From contig JBIJCF010000015.1 in NCBI GenBank assembly GCA_044344795.1, forward strand, positions 1 through 63,142: 63,142 nucleotides of DNA. Direction: 5' to 3'. Positions 18,642 through 27,531 of this stretch are shown here, one piece after another. A program made the position numbers and the translations under genes. A model generated the notes under the pieces. That model was not told the origin of the DNA. It saw only the letters and a program-made list of their open reading frames with translations, and did not search any database. The stretch's first letter is position 1. Each line of letters starts with the position of its first letter. This DNA comes from GCA-2737665 sp044344795. Lineage in GTDB: Bacteria > Bacteroidota > Bacteroidia > Palsa-965.

Positions 18642-19152
18642 ACAACCGATCTAAAACCATATGAAGAATAACTTGATGAAAACATTCTACCAAACCGTAG
18701 TTGCTCGCGTCACAATAAAAATTCACATTTCCTTTAGTGCGCAATGGATTATCTGCACCGAATCCGCTGAGCGTAATCACCTTGCCACCGATGTTTTGAA
18801 ATTCGGCAACAGCATTTAAAATATTGGGCGATTTGCCCGAACTAGAAATTACAATTAACAAATCACCTGCATCAGCGTGCAACTTCACGTATTCCGCCAT
18901 TGCGTGTTCGTAGCCGTAATCGTTGGCATAACACGTAATGAGTGAAGGATCAGAAAATGACAGGGTGCGTTTGCGAAGCATTTTACCATAATCTTCCATC
19001 ATGTGACCGGAAATGCTGTTCGAGCCTCCATTACCCAGGAAGAATATCTTTTGGGATGCTGCAACCAAATTGCATGCGGCATCTAATTCTTGTTGAATCG
19101 CCGGATCATCGAACCAACGATTAAAAGTGTCTTTATACAATTTCAGTGGCAT
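18631..19152 (-). CDS. SIS-domain sugar-phosphate isomerase, GmhA-like
   Basis: 173 aa, one SIS domain. IFFLGNGGSNSISGHMMEDY, the serine-rich VISSSGKSPNILNAV and a C-terminal ECFHQVILHMVLD match D-sedoheptulose-7-phosphate isomerases (GmhA), which start heptose activation in the cytosol. I place the start at the ATG at 19152 (MPLKLYKDTFNRW); the longer frame to 19233 runs through the preceding kinase gene. The ORFs overlap by 20 bp at one end and 11 bp at the other, so the four sugar-activation genes form one translational unit. Confidence 0.82.
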   Translation of the reverse strand: MPLKLYKDTFNRWFDDPAIQQELDAACNLVAASQKIFFLGNGGSNSISGHMMEDYGKMLRKRTLSFSDPSLITCYANDYGYEHAMAEYVKLHADAGDLLIVISSSGKSPNILNAVAEFQNIGGKVITLSGFGADNPLRTKGNVNFYCDASNYGLVECFHQVILHMVLDRLYAQ

Positions 19153-20020
19153 AGTCCAATAGCATTTGACGCGTAACCGATTTTTCATTACACAACCAAG
19201 TGGTTGACAAACTCGCTGCAAGGGAAGGAACAATCATGTCATTAATTTGAGGCTTCAGGTGAGCCAACAAACAACAAAAAGAGAAATACGTATCTCCTGC
19301 TCCAATCGTATCTACAATTTTACTTTTAAACGATGCTTGTCGAACGACATTTGTTCCATTCGTGTAAAGCGATCCACTACTGCCCAGCGTTACAAACAAG
19401 TGATCTGAATTCAGTTCGTAATTGTATAATTCGCGAATATCGTTATCAGAATTTCCTTTAATCTGGCGGTTCATTTGTAAGCTGGCTTCACGTAAATCCA
19501 ACGTTGCACTTTTCTTCCGCTTACTCTTCCATTTTGACATCCGATTGAATCCGAAATTATTCGAATTCGTCTGTGTCATGAGATGAAAGCCATCATTGAT
19601 ATGAAGTTCATCACAAAATCCATGTCCGAAATCAGCTACAATCACCACATCATAATCTCGAACATCAATATTGACAGGACCGAATTCAGCGGTGTTAAAT
19701 CGATTGATTTCTACATGTTTCTTCTTGTCAAACGTATCCATATAGCGAGTTTTGACAATTTCACCATGACCGTTGGAAATTAACTCTACGTGCTTGACAA
19801 AATCTCGCAAGTGTCCGGCAATGGCGGTAGATCCACCTTCCTGAATCATTTTAGGTGCTCCTTCCACTATTCGGAAAACAGGGCAAAACGATTTCATGGA
19901 ATGACCTTCGTAAACCACTTCAACAAATTCATCAATAATTGTTTCACCAATTACTGCAACACGAAGATCTTTTGTGCGATCAATAAACTGTTCTACCAGT
20001 TGGCGTTGTTCCAAACTCAT
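19133..20020 (-). CDS. PfkB-family sugar kinase
   Basis: A 295-aa ribokinase-type kinase. The N-terminal VAVIGETIIDEFVEV and EGGSTAIAGHL blocks bind the sugar. The C-terminal IVDTIGAGDTYFSFC is the PfkB signature with the catalytic aspartate in GAGD. Next to a GmhA-like isomerase and a nucleotidyltransferase, it is likely to phosphorylate a heptose-7-phosphate or related sugar, as the HldE kinase domain does. I use the ATG at 20020; the codon at 20029 is TTG. The next gene upstream ends 38 bp away. Confidence 0.82.
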   Translation of the reverse strand: MSLEQRQLVEQFIDRTKDLRVAVIGETIIDEFVEVVYEGHSMKSFCPVFRIVEGAPKMIQEGGSTAIAGHLRDFVKHVELISNGHGEIVKTRYMDTFDKKKHVEINRFNTAEFGPVNIDVRDYDVVIVADFGHGFCDELHINDGFHLMTQTNSNNFGFNRMSKWKSKRKKSATLDLREASLQMNRQIKGNSDNDIRELYNYELNSDHLFVTLGSSGSLYTNGTNVVRQASFKSKIVDTIGAGDTYFSFCCLLAHLKPQINDMIVPSLAASLSTTWLCNEKSVTRQMLLDYATEIV

Positions 20021-20058
20021 ATCCTCCAAAGATAAGAGTTTTAGGACGTTTTAGGTGA

Positions 20059-21054
20059 TCAGATTTGATCCTTAAATGTGCGAATGAAATCCAACACTTC
20101 CTTCTCAGAATAAGCGAAAGATAAAGGATGTAATTCCTGCTTCCCTTTGCCTGCAATGTAAGGTCGGAAACGAAATGTATTTTGCATACTACCGATAGGA
20201 CCACTGCCGTTATATATAATAAGCACTTTAGTGTTGGTGTATTCACCCAAATTATTCACTCCGGAATGTTGCGTAATGATCAATTTACTTTTTGAACATT
20301 TCTCAAGAATCACCCCATTATCAGCTGTTACACACAATTCCACATTGCCATGTGGCGCAATGCTTAACACTTGTGAAGGATGACCGCACACATATACTTT
20401 ATCAAAATACGGCGCAATTTTATCTATCAAATCAGCATAATCCCAAGGACCACCATTATTCAAAGAAGACTTCCCTCCTTTTGATCGTGGAAACACACAC
20501 ACACTATTTTCTTTAGTAGCACTTCCGTATACCTTGTCCAAACGATAAGCGTACGTTTTGGAACCTTGCAAAAGCCAATTCCGATGAATAAACCAATAGT
20601 AATATTCATCGTCAATATTCCAATACGGTAATCCCGATTGCTCTGCGCGTTCTTGCCATTTTCTAATATCTACTTGAACATCAGCAGGAGGAACAGTTTT
20701 GTTACAAGAAGGTGTTACTTCACCAAAAAAATCACGTAACGGTGTGTATTCAGAGATTATTGACTTACCCGACTCATCTACTAAAAACGGACGATGCAAA
20801 TCCATTCCGCAATAGTTAATCTTTACACCCTTACTGTGTAAAAACATGAGAAATGGTAGATTATGCGCTAAAAAATGGCCGAATTCTCCTTTGAAAGGGC
20901 CATAAAAACATTCCTTTCTGCGCAGCGTTTCTTCTAAACGACGATCAGCTTTTCGATAATTCCATTTGATCTTCAAATAAAATTTCCATTTCGCCCAACC
21001 AGAATAGTTCTTGGCAAAAAAATCATTATCGGAATAATCAACCTTTGCGCTCAT
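20059..21054 (-). CDS. uncharacterised polysaccharide-locus protein, possible GT-B glycosyltransferase
   Basis: 331 aa; I do not recognise a named family. Visible blocks are FYGPFKGEFGHFLAHNLPFL near the N-terminus and VCVFPRSKGGKSS, followed by FDKVYVCGHPSQVL and LIITQHSGVNNLGEY, which together resemble the second Rossmann domain of GT9-like (heptosyltransferase) or GT61-like enzymes. There is no signal peptide or membrane segment. Its start lies inside the end of the next upstream gene (17-bp overlap). Transferase activity is inference from fold-like motifs and position. Confidence 0.55.
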   Translation of the reverse strand: MSAKVDYSDNDFFAKNYSGWAKWKFYLKIKWNYRKADRRLEETLRRKECFYGPFKGEFGHFLAHNLPFLMFLHSKGVKINYCGMDLHRPFLVDESGKSIISEYTPLRDFFGEVTPSCNKTVPPADVQVDIRKWQERAEQSGLPYWNIDDEYYYWFIHRNWLLQGSKTYAYRLDKVYGSATKENSVCVFPRSKGGKSSLNNGGPWDYADLIDKIAPYFDKVYVCGHPSQVLSIAPHGNVELCVTADNGVILEKCSKSKLIITQHSGVNNLGEYTNTKVLIIYNGSGPIGSMQNTFRFRPYIAGKGKQELHPLSFAYSEKEVLDFIRTFKDQI

Positions 21055-22363
21055 AGGACATCTCAGGTTTCCAATGATGAATAGTATATTTCAATAAATC
21101 CAATTGGTTCAAAACTTCTACGGTATTGCCTCGTTTTATCGTCTGAAGTAATTCTACCAATTCTGATTTATTGAATGTACAAATATGCCTAAAAGAACTG
21201 TTTTCAACCGGAAAATCTGCAATTCCTGCAGGATAAAAAATGGTTTTACATCCCAAAAATAATCGTTCGAAAAGAATCGTTGAAATTGCTCCAATTCCAA
21301 TATCTACCGAATCGAAAAGTTGAGCAGAAGAAATATCAAATGGTGCGAATGTATATCGTCCTTCTCCAAATACAGATCTATAATAAGCGGTAACTTCTTC
21401 AATCCGTTGCTTCTTCTCTTTCGGATGCACAAATATGGTTACATGATCCAGTTGCCGCTCTTGCAAGAGTTCACCTAACAATGCTATCAGCTGTTCTTCA
21501 GCTTCAACATCACCTACCCCTGTATCTGTTAATCCAGACTTCTTTCGCGTCCATGAACCATGTGAATAAAAACCAACAGAACCTGCAGGAGCTGCTTTTC
21601 TATTTTTATAACTATTCTGATATACGTGAAATTGTTCCGGAACCCAATAATTCAATTTATGGTATGAAGCACGAATAGTATCGCTCTGCAATTCATCGAA
21701 TTGATAAGGACTGCTCAACGTCAATTCATCCGTAACAAGATCCTTACTATGAATTACTAATAAATTCGGAGATGGAATTTTGTTCACCGTAACCCCCATT
21801 TTTCTTAACCACAACACCATTGCATTCGTATCGCATTCGTACTGACTGAACAAATAAACATACTTTATTTGTTGACGGGAAATAACTTCCTTTAATCCTG
21901 CCCATTCCACTAATTCCAAAGGCAGCAGAGAAACAACTTTTTGGGCAGGTGTCAATATCCAGATAATAAAAAGCGGTAGTGAACAAATTAACATTACCGA
22001 AGTTGCCAATCTTGAAACAAGCAGCCGCGGTCGTGCCTCTTCTCTGCTGACAAATATTCCGGGAATAACAGCAGTATTAATTTTAATTTGATCTAAACGA
22101 GCTTTTTTAGATTTATTCAAATTATCCCAAACAAGATGGGTTGAACTTCCTTCGGAAATCAAATCATAATTGGGTGCAGTTTCCCAACATTTTTTCAGTG
22201 CTTGCCCGTAACATCCCAGCAAATGTCGAAATCCCGAAACTTGATCCGGAATGCGAAACGATGGGCCGTAAAATAAACGACGTGCGGACTTACTGTAATC
22301 ATCCTCTGTAGTGGACGATAAACGGCCTTTAAGCTGCCAAACAAGTCCTAGTAAGGAAAACAT
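21038..22363 (-). CDS. uncharacterised protein, CDP-glycerol/polysialyltransferase-like C-terminus
   Basis: 441 aa. A hydrophobic segment lies around residues 112-140 (LLVSRLATSVMLICSLPLFI). The C-terminal half reads like a GT-B transferase of the capsule type: HVTIFVHPKEKKQRIEEV, then FDSVDIGIGAISTILFERL and FLGCKTIFYPAG, similar in spacing to polysialyltransferases and CDP-glycerol glycerophosphotransferases. Its start abuts the KdsC-like phosphatase of the nonulosonate module (1-bp overlap), so it is a candidate for the transferase that uses the CMP-sugar made next door. No experimental family is recognised. Confidence 0.5.
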   Translation of the reverse strand: MFSLLGLVWQLKGRLSSTTEDDYSKSARRLFYGPSFRIPDQVSGFRHLLGCYGQALKKCWETAPNYDLISEGSSTHLVWDNLNKSKKARLDQIKINTAVIPGIFVSREEARPRLLVSRLATSVMLICSLPLFIIWILTPAQKVVSLLPLELVEWAGLKEVISRQQIKYVYLFSQYECDTNAMVLWLRKMGVTVNKIPSPNLLVIHSKDLVTDELTLSSPYQFDELQSDTIRASYHKLNYWVPEQFHVYQNSYKNRKAAPAGSVGFYSHGSWTRKKSGLTDTGVGDVEAEEQLIALLGELLQERQLDHVTIFVHPKEKKQRIEEVTAYYRSVFGEGRYTFAPFDISSAQLFDSVDIGIGAISTILFERLFLGCKTIFYPAGIADFPVENSSFRHICTFNKSELVELLQTIKRGNTVEVLNQLDLLKYTIHHWKPEMSYERKG

Positions 22364-22881
22364 CAGCTTGTATAACCTTGTTCAATTTCCGAAATACACT
22401 TATCCAGAATACCGTTATTCCTGAAGATAATTTCTACAAATTCACGGAATGCTCCTTCTCCACCTTTTTTTGTGGTCACAACTTGCACCAATGATTTTAC
22501 ATAATTAGGAGCGTTATCAGGACAAGCAGCAAAACCACAAGCGCGTAATACCGGCATGTCTCCAAAATCATCACCTATGTAAGCTACTTCATGCCACTTT
22601 ATATCCAATTGATTTATCAGATTATCAATAACGCTATACTTATTGCGAACACCTTGATAAACATGATCAATCTTTAACTTCTTCGCTCTTCGTGCTACTA
22701 TTTCTGTCTGTTCTCCTGTTATAATACCAACAGGAATTCCGGCATGGTGACACAACAATACACCCGCACTATCCGATGTAGTGAACTTCTTCCATTCGTT
22801 TCCCGTTTGGTCGTAATACATACCACCATCCGTCCAAACACCGTCAATATCGGTTAAAACTATTTTTGGGAGCGTATTCAT
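22363..22881 (-). CDS. KdsC-like HAD phosphatase (acylneuraminate-9-phosphatase type)
   Basis: 172 aa, a cap-less type C0 HAD hydrolase. Motif I is VLTDIDGVWTDGGMYY (nucleophile Asp11, acid Asp13), motif II lies in IPVGIITGEQ, and motif IV is YIGDDFGDMPVL. KdsC removes phosphate from Kdo-8-phosphate; close relatives act on nonulosonate 9-phosphates, such as the Kdn-9-phosphate phosphatase of Bacteroides. With a NeuB-like synthase and a cytidylyltransferase just upstream, the latter role is likely. The start is ATG at 22881 overlapping the previous stop (TAATG); the codon at 22914 is TTG. Confidence 0.85.
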   Translation of the reverse strand: MNTLPKIVLTDIDGVWTDGGMYYDQTGNEWKKFTTSDSAGVLLCHHAGIPVGIITGEQTEIVARRAKKLKIDHVYQGVRNKYSVIDNLINQLDIKWHEVAYIGDDFGDMPVLRACGFAACPDNAPNYVKSLVQVVTTKKGGEGAFREFVEIIFRNNGILDKCISEIEQGYTS

Positions 22882-23639
22882 TATTCTACAATTACGTATG
22901 ATTGAATTCCGCAATAAGGCATGCGTTTGATGGCCACGTTATGTAACCCTAAAGTTTCACGAAGCGCTACAGTTTCACCAGGAAATTGAGGATCAAGTAA
23001 TTCATCAAAACCTATGATACTTCCTTTAGTTAAATGTGGCTTTAATAATTCAAGACATTTTTTTGTGGGTTCGTAAATATCAAAATCAAAGTATGCAAAC
23101 GCCACAATGGTCTCCGGATGTTCCTTCAAATACGTTTCTAATGACTTCACCGCATCACCTTTCACCAAAGAATTCTTCTTAATATGTGATAGAGGCGATT
23201 CTTTTTCATGATAATCTAAAACTCCGGATAAATACTCTTCGTAATTGGGTGTAACAGAGAACGCTCCTTCCTTAATAATACCGTGCGAACCATCTTTGTC
23301 GTGAACCGAAGGAAAGCCTTCAAACGTATCGAATCCAATGATTTTGCGACTGTAATTATAAGGTTCCAACATACCACGAAGATTGGTCAATGTAACCAAA
23401 TTTTGTCCCCAGCGCACACCAAATTCCATAATGACACCATGAACAGGAAGCATCTTTTTATAAATATCAGCCAGAAACATCATTTTTGTGAGTTCCTGTC
23501 TTTTTACAAATAAACCTATATTGCTTAACTGTTCATTTGCCGGAATCGGATTGTTTCTATAGCTATTCACGAAGGCTTGTCGACGTTCCTGTTCAGCTTC
23601 AGAAGCAATACTTTTGGTTACAATGTTCGAATCACTCAT
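22881..23639 (-). CDS. TylF/MycF-like class I SAM methyltransferase
   Basis: 252 aa. VIMEFGVRWGQNLVTLTN is the SAM-binding motif I, IIGFDTFEGFPSVHDKDG matches macrocin-type O-methyltransferases, and FAYFDFDIYEPTKKCLEL with IIGFDELLDPQFPGE holds the metal-binding acidic residues of that family. It sits between the NeuB-like synthase and the KdsC-like phosphatase, so O-methylation of the nonulosonic acid or of a glycan residue is plausible. The 3-bp gap to the synthase implies cotranscription. Confidence 0.8.
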   Translation of the reverse strand: MSDSNIVTKSIASEAEQERRQAFVNSYRNNPIPANEQLSNIGLFVKRQELTKMMFLADIYKKMLPVHGVIMEFGVRWGQNLVTLTNLRGMLEPYNYSRKIIGFDTFEGFPSVHDKDGSHGIIKEGAFSVTPNYEEYLSGVLDYHEKESPLSHIKKNSLVKGDAVKSLETYLKEHPETIVAFAYFDFDIYEPTKKCLELLKPHLTKGSIIGFDELLDPQFPGETVALRETLGLHNVAIKRMPYCGIQSYVIVE

Positions 23640-23642
23640 AAA

Positions 23643-24689
23643 TTACTTGGCTAATTGATTTGAATAAATGACTTCGTCGGCCGGAATGTCAGCTGCAGCC
23701 TTCTTTCCCAAAACCTGATCTTTTTGAGCCCAGCGAAAACCATCACCCGGCGACAACATATGCACATCCTGTTCGGTAATCGTCTCTCCTGCTTTAATTT
23801 CACGACGCGTTGCAATGGAACGTTCTAATTTCAATCGTGCCGACTCCACGCCCGGTTCAATAAATATCTCCTCTTTTCCGAATGACATTTCGAGCACACG
23901 TAAATCACGCATCATTCGATTAATACCATCAGGACCCAGTGATCCTGCTTGATCTGTTCCTTTCATGCGACGATCAAGAGTAATGTGCTTTTCAATAATA
24001 CGCGCACCCATTGCTGCAGCCGCTACCGGTGTAGAAATGCCGATGGTATGATCAGAGTAACCGATCGTGTACTGCCCGTAATGTTGTTGCAGCCATTTAA
24101 TCGTCAACAAATTCACATTTTCCGGACGCGTTGGATACTGAGACACACAATGCAAAATGGAAATCTTGTTGTGATGTTTGGTAATCACTTCCAAAGCGTC
24201 ATCCAATTCCTTCTTGCCTGCCATTCCGGTAGATAAAATTATCGGAGTCTTTGTTTCCGCTAATGCACTCAACAAGGGCAAATTCGTTAGGTCGCGACTT
24301 GCAACTTTCAAATAATCCGGTGTGAATAATTTAAATAATGATAAGTTGCCTATTGCACATAAGGTTTCCACGAAATCCAAACCATATGCTTTAGCGTATT
24401 TATAGCACTCAAAATGTGCGTCATCACCCAACTCCAAAAAAGCCCGATGCTCTCCGTATGTTTTACCGAAAGAGTGCGGACTGTCATAAGGACGATCCAT
24501 CTGCGATTTGGACAGTTCTTCCTTTAAATCACGCTTGGTCATCTTCACGGCGTTCATCGGCTTTAACTGTAAGCCAAATAAGTTCTCCTCAATCGGGCGC
24601 GCTGCAGCATCAATAATAAGCTTTGCAATATCCACAGAGCCGTTATGATTCTGACCTATTTCTCCGATAACGTATATACTATTATCCAT
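23643..24689 (-). CDS. NeuB-family nonulosonic acid (phosphate) synthase
   Basis: 348 aa, an aldolase-type TIM barrel plus a C-terminal antifreeze-like SAF domain (about residues 290-345, with AGETITEQDVHMLSPGDGF). It condenses phosphoenolpyruvate with an aldose or aldose phosphate. Blocks seen: GEIGQNHNGSVDIAKLII, ILSTGMAGKKEL, YTIGYSDHTIGI and EKHITLDRRMKGTDQ. The HITLD-x3-KGTDQ form and the nearby HAD phosphatase favour a 9-phosphate synthase of the Neu5Ac-9-P/Kdn-9-P kind. No LegB/C, PseB/C or hydrolysing NeuC gene is present. The start is ATG at 24689 overlapping the cytidylyltransferase stop (TGATG). Confidence 0.88.
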   Translation of the reverse strand: MDNSIYVIGEIGQNHNGSVDIAKLIIDAAARPIEENLFGLQLKPMNAVKMTKRDLKEELSKSQMDRPYDSPHSFGKTYGEHRAFLELGDDAHFECYKYAKAYGLDFVETLCAIGNLSLFKLFTPDYLKVASRDLTNLPLLSALAETKTPIILSTGMAGKKELDDALEVITKHHNKISILHCVSQYPTRPENVNLLTIKWLQQHYGQYTIGYSDHTIGISTPVAAAAMGARIIEKHITLDRRMKGTDQAGSLGPDGINRMMRDLRVLEMSFGKEEIFIEPGVESARLKLERSIATRREIKAGETITEQDVHMLSPGDGFRWAQKDQVLGKKAAADIPADEVIYSNQLAK

Positions 24690-25441
24690 CACTTCGTTTG
24701 TTGTTCTATCTGGGTACGCATGCTAGCCTGATATTTTTCATTACAGGACACCAACGCTATCAATTCTTTAAAGTTACAGGACTTTCCTTCCATCTGCAAT
24801 ATACCGTACATTTCTTGTGCTATTTCAAAATCTTGTAGTGTGTCCACCGTAAATCTGAAACCCGTTTGATTGTAAATCGCATCAGGTGCTTTTATCCATG
24901 CACACTTGAAATGATCCGGATTGCCGTAACAATAATTTGTGACGTGTTCGTGATAAAAGGATTCCTGAGTAAGTTCATTTACTTTGCGTAAAGCCTCAAG
25001 TGTAACATATTCTGCAAATATCCCCCAGTGACTCTTTATTGCAGGGACTCCCGGAGCCACTTCATACGAGGCATAATCAACATCCGGTTGCTCGGCAAAC
25101 TGTAATAATTCCTTTAACAAACTTGCATCCAGAAATGGATTGTCAGCACAAACTCGAATGAGCTGTCGTGCCCCGAATTGCTCTGCGGCATCAATGAAGC
25201 GTTTCAACACATCTTGTTCATCACCCGCGAAGTTATTTACTCCACACGATGTCGCTACCTCCAAAATCGCCTTATCCGCTTCAGCTGTACTCGTTGCAAC
25301 TATTACCGGCCAGGCAGCATTCAACTCTTTACAACGCTTAATAATAATTTCTAAAATCGATTGCCCGTTATAAAAGTTAGCTAATACCTTACCCGGCAAA
25401 CGTGTTGAACCTGTTCGTGCTTGTATGATTATGGCTTTCAT
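24689..25441 (-). CDS. SpsF/NeuA-type cytidylyltransferase
   Basis: 250 aa. The start IIIQARTGSTRLPGKVL is the nucleotide-binding signature of the SpsF branch of acylneuraminate cytidylyltransferases. RVCADNPFLDASLL carries metal-binding Asp residues, and RFTVDTLQDFEIAQEMY closes the domain. It would activate the 2-keto-3-deoxy sugar made by the neighbouring NeuB-like enzyme to its CMP form. A 1-bp overlap with neuB and a 4-bp gap upstream make this module a single transcript. Confidence 0.85.
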   Translation of the reverse strand: MKAIIIQARTGSTRLPGKVLANFYNGQSILEIIIKRCKELNAAWPVIVATSTAEADKAILEVATSCGVNNFAGDEQDVLKRFIDAAEQFGARQLIRVCADNPFLDASLLKELLQFAEQPDVDYASYEVAPGVPAIKSHWGIFAEYVTLEALRKVNELTQESFYHEHVTNYCYGNPDHFKCAWIKAPDAIYNQTGFRFTVDTLQDFEIAQEMYGILQMEGKSCNFKELIALVSCNEKYQASMRTQIEQQTK

Positions 25442-25445
25442 GGGC

Positions 25446-26345
25446 TTATTTTTTTCTTAACCACAATCCACCCCCCGGATGTTTTAGCGCGTCGGGTAAA
25501 TACTGTTGTAACAATTCAGAATAATGAATTTCCAAAAAATTATTGAATAGCAACACCTCAAATTCCGCATTATACATTAAAAACGCTCGTAACAAATAAT
25601 CTTCATTCCACGCGTAGCCCTTTTCAATCCACTCTCCCGGATATTCGAATGGATAAAAAACATCATGAAAATGAATGATGACACCTGAACGCAGGGTCGG
25701 TAATAATTCAAATAAAATAAAATTCACATCGCTACCTGCCTTGGAGACATGTGTGGAATCTATGAACAGGATGTCATTCGCTTGTAACTCGTTAAAAAAG
25801 TCCGGATTCAAATCCTGTATGAACTTTTCCGTAATACTATAATTCTGTTTAAAACCTTTGGTTAAACCATTCAGTCGTGTCGGATAGGGTTCAATTAAAC
25901 GAACATCGATCTCATCATTAAAATACTTCTCGTTGATGTCGAGCATTACCGCAGAGGAATATCCGGAACCTGCTTCAATAATTCGTTTTGGTTTAAAGTG
26001 TCGCATCATGGAAGACAATATCACACCATCACACCAGGAAAATAAAGGATTTTCGAACCAGTAGCGAAATCCTTCTTGCTTCCTTGCAGGAAGACCATGC
26101 GATGAGCCATAAATAGACAAATTCCGCACCAATTCAAGCTGTTGATCAACTCTCAAATCAATGCCGGGTAGCTGTTTTGAGGAACGATCAAATATTCTGC
26201 CGGCATTATCCCGAACATATTGTTTATCAGGAATCGGACTGTAGTAATGTCCCGGAGGATGATACGTTTTGTAACGTTCTAATTCCTCCTTCATCCTGCG
26301 AACCGGAGGAATATTAAAAATGATATTTTTAATAAATTGCTTCAT
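25446..26345 (-). CDS. class I SAM-dependent methyltransferase
   Basis: 299 aa. The C-terminal two thirds has KRIIEAGSGYSSAVMLDINE (SAM motif I), EIDVRLIEPYPTRL, DILFIDSTHVSKAGSDVNF and VIIHFHDVFYPFEYP, the pattern of Methyltransf_24-type enzymes often found in polysaccharide loci. The N-terminal 90 residues are basic and contain YYSPIPD. The acceptor is unknown. It overlaps the next glycosyltransferase by 17 bp. Confidence 0.72.
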   Translation of the reverse strand: MKQFIKNIIFNIPPVRRMKEELERYKTYHPPGHYYSPIPDKQYVRDNAGRIFDRSSKQLPGIDLRVDQQLELVRNLSIYGSSHGLPARKQEGFRYWFENPLFSWCDGVILSSMMRHFKPKRIIEAGSGYSSAVMLDINEKYFNDEIDVRLIEPYPTRLNGLTKGFKQNYSITEKFIQDLNPDFFNELQANDILFIDSTHVSKAGSDVNFILFELLPTLRSGVIIHFHDVFYPFEYPGEWIEKGYAWNEDYLLRAFLMYNAEFEVLLFNNFLEIHYSELLQQYLPDALKHPGGGLWLRKK

Positions 26346-27531
26346 GATTTCTGGGATGCTGGGACAATGCTTTTTGATAAACCCGTTGTAATTGGACGAC
26401 TACTTCTGTTTCAGCGAATCGGGCAATTGCCGATTCACGAATTTTGTCACTGTCGTATCGGGAATAGTGCTCTTGCATTTCAATCATTTTAGCAGCCAAT
26501 TCAACAACATCACCTTTGGTAACCAACAATCCTGATTCCGGTGTGATTATCTCTTCCGGGCCTCCGCAAATGGTGGAAATAACAGGCAATCCGCGAAACA
26601 TCGCTTCAGCATGTACAATACCGAAAGTTTCTTCATCCGATGCCAAAACGTGACAATGTGAACGATCAAACAGTTCAATTAATTGAAGTCGGTTCAACTT
26701 TCCTAAAAACCGCACCTGTTCTTGCATTTGAAGTGATCGACACAATTCTTCCAATTCATGCTTCTTAGTTCCCGACCCAGCAATTAAGAGTTGAACTGCT
26801 GAACCACGAAAGGCCTTGGCAAATGCGGCTATGAGCAGATCATAACGCTTTCGCTGCTCTACAATTCCAACTGCACAAAAAGTGAATGAAGCTTCTTTCG
26901 CTGCACGAATCGGCTCCACGCGAAATACATCAGCAACCAAATTACTGATCACTTCAAACGGCGCTCCATAACAATCGGAATATGATTTTGCACGATTTTC
27001 ACTCACTCCAATACACGCTGCTGCACCTTGAACAAATCGCTTTCTGTCGTTGTAGGATTCAAATACATTGAATTTATTCAATTCCTCATCTGTTCGGTAA
27101 TTCGAGTGTTCCGTAAACACATACGGTATGTGCCATTGTTGCGCCAGGTATTCTGCAACGTATGAATTGTCGGATAAGCAGTGGTGATGAATGATATTCG
27201 GAACTCCAACAACAGCTGCCAGTCTACGCGCTTGACGAGCCACGTCCTTTAAGATAACTCCCTTTAGTAATAGTTGTGGATTTCCGGAATGTGACAAAGA
27301 CCGCAGCACCTGAACATGAAAATGATGAACTTTAATTGTTCCTGAGACATCAAATTTTTTGTCCGGTTTTTTGAAGCGTGCTTTAATTCCTTGACCTAAC
27401 GTATTATAAGTAATAATCAACACATGCACCTCGTGACCTGCACGCCGCAAGGCTTCAGCCTGCTCTTTAACAAAAATTCCGGCAGTTGAAGTTGCGGTCG
27501 GATACCATGCGCTCGTAATCCAGATCTTCAT
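26329..27531 (-). CDS. glycosyltransferase family 4
   Basis: A canonical 400-aa GT4. SAWYPTATSTAGIFVKEQAE is the N-terminal loop. YVFTEHSNYRTDEELN and CIGVSENRAKSYSDCYG mark the first domain, then EVISNLVADV the hinge. HCHVLASDEETFGIVHAEAM is the donor-site EX7E motif. The start overlaps the upstream GT2 gene by 4 bp. Confidence 0.9.
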   Translation of the reverse strand: MKIWITSAWYPTATSTAGIFVKEQAEALRRAGHEVHVLIITYNTLGQGIKARFKKPDKKFDVSGTIKVHHFHVQVLRSLSHSGNPQLLLKGVILKDVARQARRLAAVVGVPNIIHHHCLSDNSYVAEYLAQQWHIPYVFTEHSNYRTDEELNKFNVFESYNDRKRFVQGAAACIGVSENRAKSYSDCYGAPFEVISNLVADVFRVEPIRAAKEASFTFCAVGIVEQRKRYDLLIAAFAKAFRGSAVQLLIAGSGTKKHELEELCRSLQMQEQVRFLGKLNRLQLIELFDRSHCHVLASDEETFGIVHAEAMFRGLPVISTICGGPEEIITPESGLLVTKGDVVELAAKMIEMQEHYSRYDSDKIRESAIARFAETEVVVQLQRVYQKALSQHPRNHEAIY

